Source of the DNA: Streptomyces actinomycinicus
Lineage (GTDB): Bacteria; Actinomycetota; Actinomycetes; Streptomycetales; Streptomycetaceae
Direction: 5' to 3'
Length of the DNA: 64,000 nt
Assembly (NCBI RefSeq): GCF_016741775.1
Contig: NZ_JAERRK010000011.1
Coordinates: forward strand, 124,001-188,000
The notes below the pieces were generated by a model. That model had not been told where the DNA came from and made no database searches. It was given only the letters and a program-made list of their open reading frames with translations. Of the stretch, positions 24,476-33,274 are shown one piece after another. Every line of letters starts with the position of its first letter. The first letter of the stretch is position 1. A program made the translations under genes and the position numbers.

Positions 24476-25546
24476 ATGACTGCTACGCGCGTAGACGCCG
24501 ATGTGATCCGCCGCCTCCCCAAGGCCGTCCTGCACGACCACCTCGACGGCGGCCTGCGCCCCGCCACCGTGGTCGAACTCGCCGCCACGGTCGGCCACAC
24601 CCTGCCCACCACCGACCCCGACGAGCTGGCCGCCTGGTACTACGAGGCCGCCAACTCCGGCGACCTGGTCCGCTACATCGCCACCTTCGAGCACACCCTC
24701 GCCGTCATGCAGAACCGGGAGGGCCTGCTGCGCGTCGCCGAGGAGTACGTCCTGGACCTCGCCGCCGACGGTGTCGTCTACGCCGAGGTGCGCTACGCCC
24801 CCGAGCTGAACACGCAGGGCGGGCTGACGCTCAGCGAGGTCGTGGAGACCGTGCAGGAGGGCCTGGCCGTCGGCATGGCCAAGGCCGCGGCGGCCGGCAC
24901 CCCGGTCCGCGTCGGCACCCTGCTGTGCGGGATGCGGATGTTCGACCGGGTCCGCGAGGCCGCCGAGCTGGCCGTCACCTACCGGGACGCCGGCGTCGTC
25001 GGCTTCGACATCGCCGGTGCCGAGGACGGCTTCCCGCCCGCCGACCACCTCGAGGCCTTCGAGCACCTGCGCCGCGAGAGCGTGCCGTTCACCATCCACG
25101 CCGGCGAGGCCCACGGCCTGCCCAGCATCCACCAGGCCCTCCAGGTGTGCGGCGCCCAGCGCATCGGCCACGGCGTGCGCCTGACCGAGGACATCGTGGA
25201 CGGCAAGCTCGGCCGCCTCGCCTCCTGGGTGCGCGACCGCCGTATCGCGCTGGAGATGTGCCCCACCTCCAACCTCCAGACCGGCTGCGCCACCTCGATC
25301 GCCGAGCACCCGATCACCGCGCTGAAGGACCTGGGCTTCCGGGTCACCCTGAACACCGACAACCGTCTGGTGTCGGGCACCACGATGACCCGCGAGATGT
25401 CCCTGCTGGTCGAGGAGGCGGGCTGGACGGTCGAGGACCTGCGCACCGTCACGGTGAACGCCCTCAAGAGCGCGTTCATCCCGTTCGACGAGCGCAACGC
25501 CCTCATCGAGGACGTGGTCCTGCCGCGTTACGCCGCCGCGCTCTGA
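24476..25546 (+). CDS. add: Adenosine deaminase
   Basis: 356 residues, typical length. Zinc-binding and catalytic motifs are in order: LHDHLDGGLRP (HxH, residues about 20-30), FTIHAGEAHG (His and catalytic Glu), IGHGVRL (His) and LNTDNRLVSG (Asp pair region). The enzyme hydrolyses adenosine or deoxyadenosine to inosine in purine salvage. A GAGGAAA element lies before ATG 24476. The last 19 bases overlap the convergent DinB-like gene. Confidence 0.94.
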   Translation: MTATRVDADVIRRLPKAVLHDHLDGGLRPATVVELAATVGHTLPTTDPDELAAWYYEAANSGDLVRYIATFEHTLAVMQNREGLLRVAEEYVLDLAADGVVYAEVRYAPELNTQGGLTLSEVVETVQEGLAVGMAKAAAAGTPVRVGTLLCGMRMFDRVREAAELAVTYRDAGVVGFDIAGAEDGFPPADHLEAFEHLRRESVPFTIHAGEAHGLPSIHQALQVCGAQRIGHGVRLTEDIVDGKLGRLASWVRDRRIALEMCPTSNLQTGCATSIAEHPITALKDLGFRVTLNTDNRLVSGTTMTREMSLLVEEAGWTVEDLRTVTVNALKSAFIPFDERNALIEDVVLPRYAAAL

Positions 25547-26043
25547 ACCAGCCCCCTCAGGTAGGCGGCCTGTCCGACGTGCTGAAGGTCGTCGGACAGG
25601 ACGCTCACCAGGCGCACCCCGAGGGTGACCGCGGGGTCCCAGCGTTCGTCCACGACGCGTTCGAGATCCTTGGCGGCCAGCGAGCGCAGCGCGCCGAGGG
25701 TCTGTTCGTGGACGGCGTCGTAGTAGCCGGCCAGCATGCCGGCCGACTCGACCCGCACCTTCGCGACCTTGGCGGGGCTGTGCCCGTAGCCGGTGTCGTG
25801 CCGGGGCAGATCGAGGCCGAAACGCTTCTCCCAGCCCTGCGAGAGCCACACCTGGTCGAGGTCGAAGGCATCGGCGAGGTGGTCGTCCTGCACCCGGGTC
25901 AGGTGCCAGACCAGCCAGGCGATGGAGTTGGCGCCCGGGGCGGGCCGGTGGTGCAGCTCCTCCGGGCCGAGGCCGTCGAGGGCGGCATGGACTTCTTCCT
26001 GGATACGGCCGTAGCCGTCGATGAGGACGTCCTTGGCATGCAT
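25528..26043 (-). CDS. DinB-like/DUF664 metal-dependent helical bundle protein
   Basis: 171 residues, four-helix bundle. Helix 1 is KDVLIDGYGRIQEEVHAAL; the central SIAWLVWHLTRVQDDHLADAF holds the first His ligand, and LVSVLSDDLQHVGQAAYLRGL the last His pair, as in DinB/YfiT-type enzymes that act in mycothiol-dependent transfer. The start at 26043 has GGTGG in front; an ATG four codons earlier (26055) is an alternative. Convergent overlap with the adenosine deaminase gene. Confidence 0.85.
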   Translation of the reverse strand: MHAKDVLIDGYGRIQEEVHAALDGLGPEELHHRPAPGANSIAWLVWHLTRVQDDHLADAFDLDQVWLSQGWEKRFGLDLPRHDTGYGHSPAKVAKVRVESAGMLAGYYDAVHEQTLGALRSLAAKDLERVVDERWDPAVTLGVRLVSVLSDDLQHVGQAAYLRGLVQSAAA

Positions 26044-26120
26044 ACCGTCCACCATCGCAAATCACCGCCGCTCACGCGCCCGGAATCCGGCCTCCGCGCA
26101 GGCGGCCCGGCCGACGGGAA

Positions 26121-27035
26121 TCAGGCGGGCCCGGCCCCGTCCCGGGGTGGTGCCAGACCCTCCGTCTCGAGGAGGGTGACCAGCGCGCGGGCGGCGGGAC
26201 TCGTGGCCCGCTCCGGCGGCAGCAGGGCGACGGTCTCGTACGCGGCCTCGACCGTGCCCTTCAGCGGGAGCGCGGTGAGCGAGGGCCGCTTGTGCCGGAA
26301 GTGCCGGGGCACGACGGCGACTCCGAGGTTCTCGTCCACCAGGTCCAGCAGGCTGTGCACGTCGTTGACCTCCAGCGCGACCGTGCGCCGGACCCCGGCC
26401 GCGGCGAACGCGGCGTCCGTGGTGCGCCGCGGGCCCCAGTCGGGGTGGAAGTCGACGAAGACCTCGCCCGCGAGGTCGTCCGGGCCGAGCACGGACCCGG
26501 CCGCGGCGAGGCGGTGGCCGGGGTGGCACAGCACCGTCATCGGCTCGCTGGTCAGTGCCACCGAGCGCAGCTGGTCGGTGTCGGCCTGGGTGCGGTAGGC
26601 GAAGGCCAGGTCGAGCCGCCCGGCCGCGACCTCCTCGGCCAGCGCACCCGAGCCGGCCTGCCGCAGCCGGATCTCCACGTCCGGGTGCCGTCCCCGGAAG
26701 GCCGCCAGCAGCGGGGCCACGTGCACCCCGGCGATGCACTGCTCCGTGCCGAGCGCCAGCGTGCCGCGCAGCACACCCTGCACCGCCGCCACGGCCTCGT
26801 GCGCCGTACGCACCTGCGCCAGGATCCGTTCGGCCTCCACCAGCAGCGCGCGCCCCGCCTCCGTCAGCGTCACCCGCCGGGTGGTGCGCACGAACAGGGG
26901 CGCCCGCAGCTCCCGTTCCAGCGCCCTGATGGACGCCGACAGACCGGACTGGGAGACCATCAGGCGTTCGGCGGCCCGGGTGAAGTGCTGGTCCTCGGCG
27001 ACGGCGACGAAGTGCTGGAGATGGCGCAGTTCCAT
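26121..27035 (-). CDS. LysR family transcriptional regulator
   Basis: 304 residues. N-terminal HTH: MELRHLQHFVAVAEDQHFTRAAERL followed by VSQSGLSASIRALEREL (long motif split here). The effector domain runs from about 90 to 290 (TLALGTEQCIAGVHVAPLLAAF onward). It resembles the group that controls oxidoreductase or efflux genes. ATG 27035; upstream frames were rejected because the HTH begins at this Met. It is divergent from an aldo/keto reductase, with a clean dyad between at 27056-27071. Confidence 0.9.
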   Translation of the reverse strand: MELRHLQHFVAVAEDQHFTRAAERLMVSQSGLSASIRALERELRAPLFVRTTRRVTLTEAGRALLVEAERILAQVRTAHEAVAAVQGVLRGTLALGTEQCIAGVHVAPLLAAFRGRHPDVEIRLRQAGSGALAEEVAAGRLDLAFAYRTQADTDQLRSVALTSEPMTVLCHPGHRLAAAGSVLGPDDLAGEVFVDFHPDWGPRRTTDAAFAAAGVRRTVALEVNDVHSLLDLVDENLGVAVVPRHFRHKRPSLTALPLKGTVEAAYETVALLPPERATSPAARALVTLLETEGLAPPRDGAGPA

Positions 27036-27055
27036 GATTGAGCAGCCTAACCGCT

Positions 27056-27071
27056 GAATCCCATCGGATTC
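27056..27071. promoter_or_regulatory. LysR-type operator dyad
   Basis: Perfect inverted repeat GAATCC-CATC-GGATTC in the 111-base divergent gap, 20 bases from the lysR start. Confidence 0.65.
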
Positions 27072-27146
27072 TCCTGTTGGACCGCTGCACTCCGGCCGGG
27101 GAAGAGTGGGCGCGGAAGATCGTGTGCCAACCCCTCTGGAGTCGCG

Positions 27147-28139
27147 TTGTACACCGCACACCCCGACCGATACGCGGAGATGCCCTACCGGCGCGCGGGC
27201 CGCAGCGGCCTGATGCTGCCCGCGATCTCGCTCGGCCTGTGGCACAACTTCGGTCCCGGCCGGCCGGCCGGGACCCAGCGTGCCATCCTGCGCCGGGCCT
27301 TCGACCTCGGAGTGACCCACTTCGACCTCGCGAACAACTACGGCCCGCCGCCCGGTGCCGCCGAGTCCGCCCTCGGCGAGGCGCTGAAGGCGGACTTCGC
27401 CCGGTACCGGGACGAGCTGGTGATCTCCACCAAGGCCGGCTATCTGATGTGGCCCGGCCCGTACGGCGAGTGGGGCTCGCGCAAGTACCTGCTGTCCTCG
27501 CTCGACCAGAGCCTGCAGCGGATGGGCCTGGACCACGTCGACGTCTTCTACTCGCACCGCTTCGACCCGGACACTCCGCTGGAGGAGACGATGGGCGCGC
27601 TGCACTCGGCGGTCCAGCAGGGCAAGGCCCTCTACGTCGGCGTCTCCAACTACTCCGCCGAACAGACCCGCGAGGCCGCCCGCATCCTCGCCGGCCTCGG
27701 CACCCCGCTCCTCGTCCACCAGCCGCGCTACTCGATGCTCGACCGGCGCCCGGAGGAGGAAGGCCTGCTGGACGCCCTGGACGAACTCCGGACCGGCTCC
27801 GTCGTGTACTCCCCGCTGGAGCAGGGCCTGCTCACCGGCCGCTACCTCGACGGCATCCCCGAGGACTCACGGGCCGCGAGCGACAGCCCGTTCCTCGACT
27901 CGGACGCGGTCACCGGGGAACTGGTGGGCAGGCTGCGTGCCCTGGACGAGATCGCCGCGTCCCGCGGCCAGACCCTGGCCCAGCTCGCCCTGGCCTGGGT
28001 GCTGCGCGGCGGCAGGGTCACCTCCGCCCTGGTCGGGGCGAGCAGCGCACGCCAGATCGAGGACAGCGTCGCGGCCACCCGCAACCTCGACTTCGAGGAC
28101 GGGGAACTGGCCCGGATCGACGCGATCGTGAAGGGCTGA
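27147..28139 (+). CDS. Aldo/keto reductase, L-glyceraldehyde 3-phosphate reductase-like
   Basis: 330 residues. AKR14-type: YRRAGRSGLMLPAISLGLWHNFG, THFDLANNYGPPPGAAE (Asp, Tyr), ISTKAGYLMWPGPYGEWGS (Lys plus the MgrA/YghZ-specific loop), VDVFYSHRFDPDTPLEET (His) and GASSARQIEDSV. All four catalytic residues are present. Family members reduce glyceraldehyde 3-phosphate or methylglyoxal. The start is TTG at 27147 with GGAG at 5 bases; the next Met is 12 codons later, inside the first strand. Probably a LysR target. Confidence 0.9.
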   Translation: MYTAHPDRYAEMPYRRAGRSGLMLPAISLGLWHNFGPGRPAGTQRAILRRAFDLGVTHFDLANNYGPPPGAAESALGEALKADFARYRDELVISTKAGYLMWPGPYGEWGSRKYLLSSLDQSLQRMGLDHVDVFYSHRFDPDTPLEETMGALHSAVQQGKALYVGVSNYSAEQTREAARILAGLGTPLLVHQPRYSMLDRRPEEEGLLDALDELRTGSVVYSPLEQGLLTGRYLDGIPEDSRAASDSPFLDSDAVTGELVGRLRALDEIAASRGQTLAQLALAWVLRGGRVTSALVGASSARQIEDSVAATRNLDFEDGELARIDAIVKG

Positions 28140-28218
28140 GCGGTGTCTCCTCCGCTCGCGGTGGTCGTCGGCGGGGAGGACCGCCGGGAGCGGAGGAACC
28201 CATCTCGGACGCCGGCGC

Positions 28219-28602
28219 TCAGGCTCCGGCGGGCACCCGGTCGAGGAAGCCGAGCACCGAGCGGATGCGGCCGTCCTCATCCAGCGTGATCACGTCGAAG
28301 CCGGCGACCGGGGCGGAGCCGTCGGCCTCACTCACCAGCTCCCAGGAGAAGCGGGCCGTGTCATGGTGGCCGTCGACGGAACCGCCGGGCCGGAAGACGA
28401 AGCCGGGGAACTGCTCGTGCGCAGCCGCTATCACGGCCGCGATCCCCTCGTGCCCGCTGACGTCGACGAGCGGGTCGGTGTAACCGCCGTCCTCGGACCA
28501 GGCGGCGGCCACGGCCTTGGCCAGCTCCTCCGGTCCGCCCGCGTTCCAGGCGTCGAAGTAACGGGCGACGGCGGTCTCGTAACGGTCGGTGTTCGCGGAC
28601 AT
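28219..28602 (-). CDS. SnoaL/NTF2-like protein
   Basis: 127 residues with the cone-shaped NTF2 pattern: VARYFDAWNAGG, DGGYTDPLVDVSGHEGIAAVI, FPGFVFRPGG and GSAPVAGFDVITLDEDGRIRSVLGFLD. Such proteins are small cyclases, isomerases or ligand binders; no catalytic residue can be named. GGAGG stands about 10 bases before the ATG. It follows the aldo/keto reductase tail to tail. Confidence 0.85.
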   Translation of the reverse strand: MSANTDRYETAVARYFDAWNAGGPEELAKAVAAAWSEDGGYTDPLVDVSGHEGIAAVIAAAHEQFPGFVFRPGGSVDGHHDTARFSWELVSEADGSAPVAGFDVITLDEDGRIRSVLGFLDRVPAGA

Positions 28603-28928
28603 GGGCGATCAGCCTCCATCGAGGTGTCATCACTGGTCAGGACCCGGGTCCCGGTTGCGGTGACCCGGTACGACAACCATGCCCGCGGCGCCCGGAGCCG
28701 TCGATTACCCCTCGGGTAAGGGCGAGAGTCATCCGATTCCGGCCAACGGCCGCCCCGAATATGCCAAGAGACTGGCCGGAAAGACATGGTGACAGTGATT
28801 CAGCAGTGAACATACTCGACGGGTGAGGGCCTTCACTTCCCGCGAGGTTCCGATCACGCACCGCACATGAGGCGCACCGGGAGCGAGGCCACGGCCGACA
28901 GGCGAACGACGCATCGGGGGAGGTGCAC
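28603..28928. other. Divergent intergenic region with a dyad
   Basis: Lower GC than its surroundings. It contains TTACCC-CTC-GGGTAA (28705-28719), an inverted repeat that could be an operator. No gene was found. Confidence 0.45.
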
Positions 28929-29339
28929 ATGCACGACGAATTCCTGTGCCATGTCACCGCTTACGGCACCTGCGACGGACAGCGCATCGGGGTGCCCCTG
29001 GGCACCTACCGGGCGCCCACCCTGGCCCTCGCCCTGTGGTGGCTGCGCGACCGCGCGACCTGGATCGCCGACCGCCTCGACCCGCAGCCCGAGGCCGGGC
29101 ACCTCCCGCCCGGGTCCCTCGTCCCGGTCCCGGACACCGTGCCCGACGTGCCGGCCCTCCTGCGGGCCTGGTGCGGCGACCCGGCCCGGCAGGAGCTGAT
29201 CGCCGAGGAGCTGGCCGCGGGCCGGCTGGTGCGGATCGCGACCGGCGACGACACCACCGAGTACGAGCTGCTCGCCGAGTCCGTCGACGCCCTGCGGATG
29301 CAGCGCACCCTCCCGGCGCTCGTCCTGCCCGTCGCCTGA
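28929..29339 (+). CDS. Hypothetical protein, first gene of the FHA-ABC/kinase region
   Basis: 136 residues, soluble, not recognised. An N-terminal beta-like part (EFLCHVTAYGTCDGQRIGVPLG) is followed by helices with Trp residues (LALALWWLRDRATWIADRL) and a C-terminal beta/alpha end (GDDTTEYELLAESVDALRMQ). ATG 28929 follows GGGGGAGGT; a GTG two codons earlier overlaps that site. It stands 71 bases before the FHA-ABC gene and may be in its operon. Confidence 0.7.
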   Translation: MHDEFLCHVTAYGTCDGQRIGVPLGTYRAPTLALALWWLRDRATWIADRLDPQPEAGHLPPGSLVPVPDTVPDVPALLRAWCGDPARQELIAEELAAGRLVRIATGDDTTEYELLAESVDALRMQRTLPALVLPVA

Positions 29340-29410
29340 CACGTGTCCACGACCCGGTCCCGCCCGGACCGAAGGGGCGCACAGGTGAGCGAATCGGTAG
29401 AATTCTGACC

Positions 29411-31750
29411 ATGGCGGACCGGCCGGGCGCGCCGACACCGCCCGTACTTGTCCTGGAGACCGACTCCGGCTCCACGGTGATGAGCCCGGGCCATGACTAC
29501 CACGTCGGACGCGACCCGTTGAGCGACATCGTCCTCGACGATGCCCGGGTCTCGTGGCACCACGCGGTGCTGCGCTGCGACCAGGACCGCTGGACCCTCG
29601 CGGACCAGCACAGCACCAACGGCACCTACGCCGACGGCCACCGGGTCCGCGAGTACGGACTGCGGCCCGGAAGCGTGATCCGGTTCGGCAATCCCGCCGA
29701 CGGCCCCCGAGCCGTCCTCGCGGACCCGCCGCAACCGGCCCCGGACCGCCCCTTCGCGGTGTCCCTGCCCGAGCTGACCGGCACCTTCCGCGCACCCACC
29801 ACCGTCCGCCCGCTGCCCGAGCGGACCGTCCGCATCGGCCGGGCACCCGACAACGACCTCGTCGTGGACGACCTCGTCGTCTCCCGCCGGCACGCCGAAC
29901 TGCGCTCCCGCACGGAGGGCGGGTACGAGATCGCCGACCTCGGCAGTCACAACGGCACCTATCTCAACGGCCGGCCCGTCACCTGCGCCCCCGTCGGCCC
30001 CGGCGACATCATCGGCATCGGACACTCCGCGTTCTGCCTGGTCGGCGACCAGCTCCAGGAGTACGTCGACACCGGAGAGGTCTCCCTCGACGTCCAGGAC
30101 CTCACCGTCGCCGTCGACCGCGGCCGCAAGGTCCTGCTGGACCACGTGTCCTTCCCGGTGGGCGAGAAGTGCCTGCTCGCGGTCGTCGGACCGAGCGGCT
30201 CGGGCAAGTCCACGCTGCTGCGCGCCCTGACCGGACAGCGGCCCGCCGACCGCGGCACCGTCCTGTACGACGGCCGCGACCTGTACCGCGCCTACGCCGA
30301 ACTGCGCCAGCGCATCGGCCTGGTCCCGCAGGACGACATCCTGCACCCCCAGCTCACCGTCCGCGCCGCCCTCACCTACGCCGCCGAACTGCGCTTCCCC
30401 GAGGACACCGCCCGCTCCGAGCGGCGCGCCCGCGTGGACGAGGTCATCCGGGAACTGGGGCTGGAGCAGCGCGCCGGGCAGCCCGTGCACAGCCTCTCCG
30501 GGGGGCAGCGCAAGCGGGTCAGCGTGGCCCTGGAACTGCTCACCAAACCCTCGCTGCTCTTCCTGGACGAGCCGACCTCCGGCCTGGACCCCGGGATGGA
30601 CCGGTCGGTGATGCACATGCTGCGCGGACTCGCCGACGACGGCCGCACCGTCATCGTGGTCACCCACAGCGTTCTCAGCCTGGCCATCTGCGACCGGCTC
30701 CTCGTGCTGGCCCCGGGCGGCAAGGTCGCCTACTACGGCCCCCCCGACGACGCCCTCGCCTTCTTCGGCTTCGACCAGTGGCCCGAGGCCTTCGAGGCCT
30801 TCGACCGCGACCCGGACCGGGACTGGGCGGGGGAGTACCGCGAGTCGCCGTTCCACCGCAGCTACGTCACCGAGGCCACCACCCAGCCCCGCCGCCCCGA
30901 ACCGGCCCCCCTCCCCGCGGCGCCGCCACCGCGCCCGCGCAGCCGGGGCGCGCAGCTCGGCACCCTGGTCCGCCGCTACGCGGCCGTCCTCGGCGCGGAC
31001 CGCACCTTCCTGATCACCATGATCGTGCTCCCCTTCGTCATGGGCGCCATGGCCCGAGCCCTGGGCAGCGGCGGACTCGACCGGGAGAACGTCATCAACG
31101 TGCTGCTCATCCTGTGTGTCGGCGCGGTGCTCACCGGGGCCGCCAACGCGGTGCGCGAACTGGTCAAGGAACGCGTGATCTACCAACGCGAACGCGCCGT
31201 GGGCCTGCCCCGGTCCGCCTACCTGGTGTCCAAGGTGGTGGTGCTCGGCACGATCACCGTCGCGCAGGCCGTCGTCCTCACCCTCGTCGCCCTGGCCGGG
31301 ATCGACCTGAACGCCCCCGGCGGCCGGGGCGTCCTGCTGCCACCGCTCACCGAGATCACGGTGGCCGTCGCCCTGCTGGCCTTCAGCTCGATGATGCTCG
31401 GCCTGCTGGTCTCCGCGCTGGTGAGCAAGGAGGAGGTGACGATGCCGCTGCTGGTGCTGGTCGCCATCGTCCAGGTCGTCTTCTGCGGCGCCCTGCTCCA
31501 CGTGAACGGCACCCCCGGTCTCGCCCAGCTGTCCTGGCTCGTGCCCTCCCGCTGGGCGTTCGCCGCCATGGCCGGCACCGTGGGGCTGGACGGCATGGTG
31601 CCTGGCGAGACGACCGACGATCCCCTGTTCCGGCACACGACGGGCGTCTGGCTGCTGGACGTGGCCATGCTGCTGGTGCTCTCCGCGCTCTTCGGGCTCG
31701 CGGTCGCCCGGCTGCTGCGCCGGCACGAGCCGGCCGTGATGCGGAAGTAG
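29411..31750 (+). CDS. FHA-FHA-ABC transporter fusion (ATPase plus permease)
   Basis: 779 residues. Two forkhead-associated domains come first, each with GR, S-x-x-H and NGT phosphothreonine-binding residues: GRDP/SWHH/STNGTY at about 33-72 and GRAPDND/SRRH/SHNGTYLNG at about 143-184. The ABC ATPase (about 225-450) has Walker A GPSGSGKST, signature LSGGQRKRV and Walker B LLFLDEPTSGLDP. The last 260 residues form an ABC2-type permease with six hydrophobic helices. This is the Rv1747 architecture of M. tuberculosis, where the FHA domains are bound by a Thr-phosphorylating kinase and regulate export. The Ser/Thr kinase two genes on fits that role. Substrate unknown. Confidence 0.93.
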   Translation: MADRPGAPTPPVLVLETDSGSTVMSPGHDYHVGRDPLSDIVLDDARVSWHHAVLRCDQDRWTLADQHSTNGTYADGHRVREYGLRPGSVIRFGNPADGPRAVLADPPQPAPDRPFAVSLPELTGTFRAPTTVRPLPERTVRIGRAPDNDLVVDDLVVSRRHAELRSRTEGGYEIADLGSHNGTYLNGRPVTCAPVGPGDIIGIGHSAFCLVGDQLQEYVDTGEVSLDVQDLTVAVDRGRKVLLDHVSFPVGEKCLLAVVGPSGSGKSTLLRALTGQRPADRGTVLYDGRDLYRAYAELRQRIGLVPQDDILHPQLTVRAALTYAAELRFPEDTARSERRARVDEVIRELGLEQRAGQPVHSLSGGQRKRVSVALELLTKPSLLFLDEPTSGLDPGMDRSVMHMLRGLADDGRTVIVVTHSVLSLAICDRLLVLAPGGKVAYYGPPDDALAFFGFDQWPEAFEAFDRDPDRDWAGEYRESPFHRSYVTEATTQPRRPEPAPLPAAPPPRPRSRGAQLGTLVRRYAAVLGADRTFLITMIVLPFVMGAMARALGSGGLDRENVINVLLILCVGAVLTGAANAVRELVKERVIYQRERAVGLPRSAYLVSKVVVLGTITVAQAVVLTLVALAGIDLNAPGGRGVLLPPLTEITVAVALLAFSSMMLGLLVSALVSKEEVTMPLLVLVAIVQVVFCGALLHVNGTPGLAQLSWLVPSRWAFAAMAGTVGLDGMVPGETTDDPLFRHTTGVWLLDVAMLLVLSALFGLAVARLLRRHEPAVMRK

Positions 31751-31757
31751 GCATGCG

Positions 31758-32300
31758 ATGAGCGCACCCGGATTCCGGCCCACGCACGTCGTCCCGCCGC
31801 GCGGCTTGCCCGCATGGGAGGCTCCGGACCCGGCCCGGCCGACCGCACCCCTGGACCCGCTGCTGCCGGTGCAGCTCGTGGAGCGGCGCGGCGACTGGGG
31901 ATACATCCGCTGCCACAACGGCTGGGGCGCCTGGATCGACGGCCGTCACCTGATCGCCCTGCCCGAGGACCCGCCGACCGCCGACGGACCCGACGGTGCC
32001 GCCGATCCACGCCCCCTCCTCGCGCAGTCCGAGAGGTCGTTCGGCGACTACCGGGCCGCCGTGGAGGCGCTCGCGGCGGGCGGTCTGGACAGCGAGGGCT
32101 TCGAGAGCCGCACCCGTGGCCTGCGGATCGGGATCGTCGTCGACGGCGAGTCCATGTGGCTGTACGACCCGCAGGAGGGCCGCTGGGTGTACGCCGACGG
32201 ACGCCGGCTGACCACCTACGCCACCGACCGGGCGGTCACCGACCCCCATGACACCGGGCGCGCCCCGACCCGGCTGGTCACCCCCGAGGACGAGGGCTGA
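31758..32300 (+). CDS. SH3-like hypothetical protein linked to the kinase
   Basis: 180 residues. The N-terminal 70 residues look like a bacterial SH3 domain (DPLLPVQLVERRGDWGYIRC, then NGWGAWIDGRHL). After a linker, a second part contains YRAAVEALAAGGLDSEGFE and WLYDPQEGRWVYADGRRL, not recognised. It starts 7 bases after the FHA-ABC gene and its stop overlaps the kinase start by one base (TGATG), so it is translationally coupled to both. Probably an accessory or target of the kinase; inference. Confidence 0.75.
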   Translation: MSAPGFRPTHVVPPRGLPAWEAPDPARPTAPLDPLLPVQLVERRGDWGYIRCHNGWGAWIDGRHLIALPEDPPTADGPDGAADPRPLLAQSERSFGDYRAAVEALAAGGLDSEGFESRTRGLRIGIVVDGESMWLYDPQEGRWVYADGRRLTTYATDRAVTDPHDTGRAPTRLVTPEDEG

Positions 32301-33274
32301 TGGCACGCCAGACCAGCCTGTTCTCCGGACGTCCCTCGGAACTGATCGGCCGGCAGGTGGCGGGCTACCGGATCGAGAGCGAGGTGGGGCGCGGCGGCAT
32401 GGCCGTGGTGTTCCGCGCCCGGGACCTGCGCCTGGACCGCACCGTCGCCCTCAAACTGCTCGCCCCTGAACTGGCCCGCAACGACACCTTCCGCAAGCGC
32501 TTCACTCACGAGTCCCAGGTGGCCGCCGCGATCGACCACCCGCACATCGTGCCCGTCTTCGAAGCCGGCGAGACCGACGGCGTGCTCTACATCGCCATGC
32601 GCTACGTCTCCGGCAGCGATCTGCGCCACCTGCTGGACGTACGCGGCCCGTTGCCGCCGCAGGACACGGTACGGATCGCCGCCCAGGTCGCCTCCGCCCT
32701 GGACGCCGCCCACGAGCACGGACTGGTCCACCGGGACGTCAAACCCGGCAACATCCTGGTCGCCGAGGGCACCGACAGCGACCACCCCGAGCACGTGTAC
32801 CTCACCGACTTCGGGCTCACCAAGAAATCGCTGTCCCTGACCGGTTTCACCAGCGTCGGCCAGTTCGTCGGCACCCTCGACTACGTGTCCCCGGAACAGA
32901 TCTCCGGGCGCCCGGTGGACGGCCGCTGCGACGTCTACGGCCTCTCCTGCGTCGTCTACGAGACCCTCACCGGCCGCCCGCCGTTCCAGCGTGACGACGA
33001 CATGGCCCTGCTGTGGGCGCACCAGTACGACGAGCCGCCCCCGCCGAGCGAGGCCCTCCCCGGCCTGCTCCCGGCCGTCGACCGCGTCTTCGCCAAGGCC
33101 CTGGCCAAGAGCCCGGACGACCGCTACGAGACCTGCCTCGCCTTCGTCGCCGCCCTGCGCACGGCCACCACCACCGGATCCACCGACAGCCTCACGGACG
33201 CGGTACCCGACCGCACGGAAGTCGTCGAGGCCCTGCCGCCGCCCCCGTGGGCACAGCCGGTCTTCCGGGCCTAG
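32300..33274 (+). CDS. Soluble serine/threonine protein kinase
   Basis: 324 residues. All Hanks motifs are present: GRGGMAVVF (P-loop), VALKLL (Lys), HRDVKPGN (catalytic loop), TDFGLTKK (DFG), an activation loop with several Ser/Thr (SLSLTGFTSVGQFVGT) and SPEQ. The domain covers about 15-280; the tail is Ser/Thr/Asp-rich and ends in Pro residues. There is no transmembrane helix or PASTA domain, unlike PknB, so it acts in the cytosol. The upstream FHA-ABC protein is the obvious candidate phospho-binding partner. It shares a CTAG with the convergent membrane-protein gene, each strand reading TAG. Confidence 0.93.
   Translation: MARQTSLFSGRPSELIGRQVAGYRIESEVGRGGMAVVFRARDLRLDRTVALKLLAPELARNDTFRKRFTHESQVAAAIDHPHIVPVFEAGETDGVLYIAMRYVSGSDLRHLLDVRGPLPPQDTVRIAAQVASALDAAHEHGLVHRDVKPGNILVAEGTDSDHPEHVYLTDFGLTKKSLSLTGFTSVGQFVGTLDYVSPEQISGRPVDGRCDVYGLSCVVYETLTGRPPFQRDDDMALLWAHQYDEPPPPSEALPGLLPAVDRVFAKALAKSPDDRYETCLAFVAALRTATTTGSTDSLTDAVPDRTEVVEALPPPPWAQPVFRA

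Noticed and set aside
28946..29410. Extended start of the FHA-ABC protein
   Set aside because: Overlaps the preceding gene in another frame; the first FHA domain begins just after 29411.
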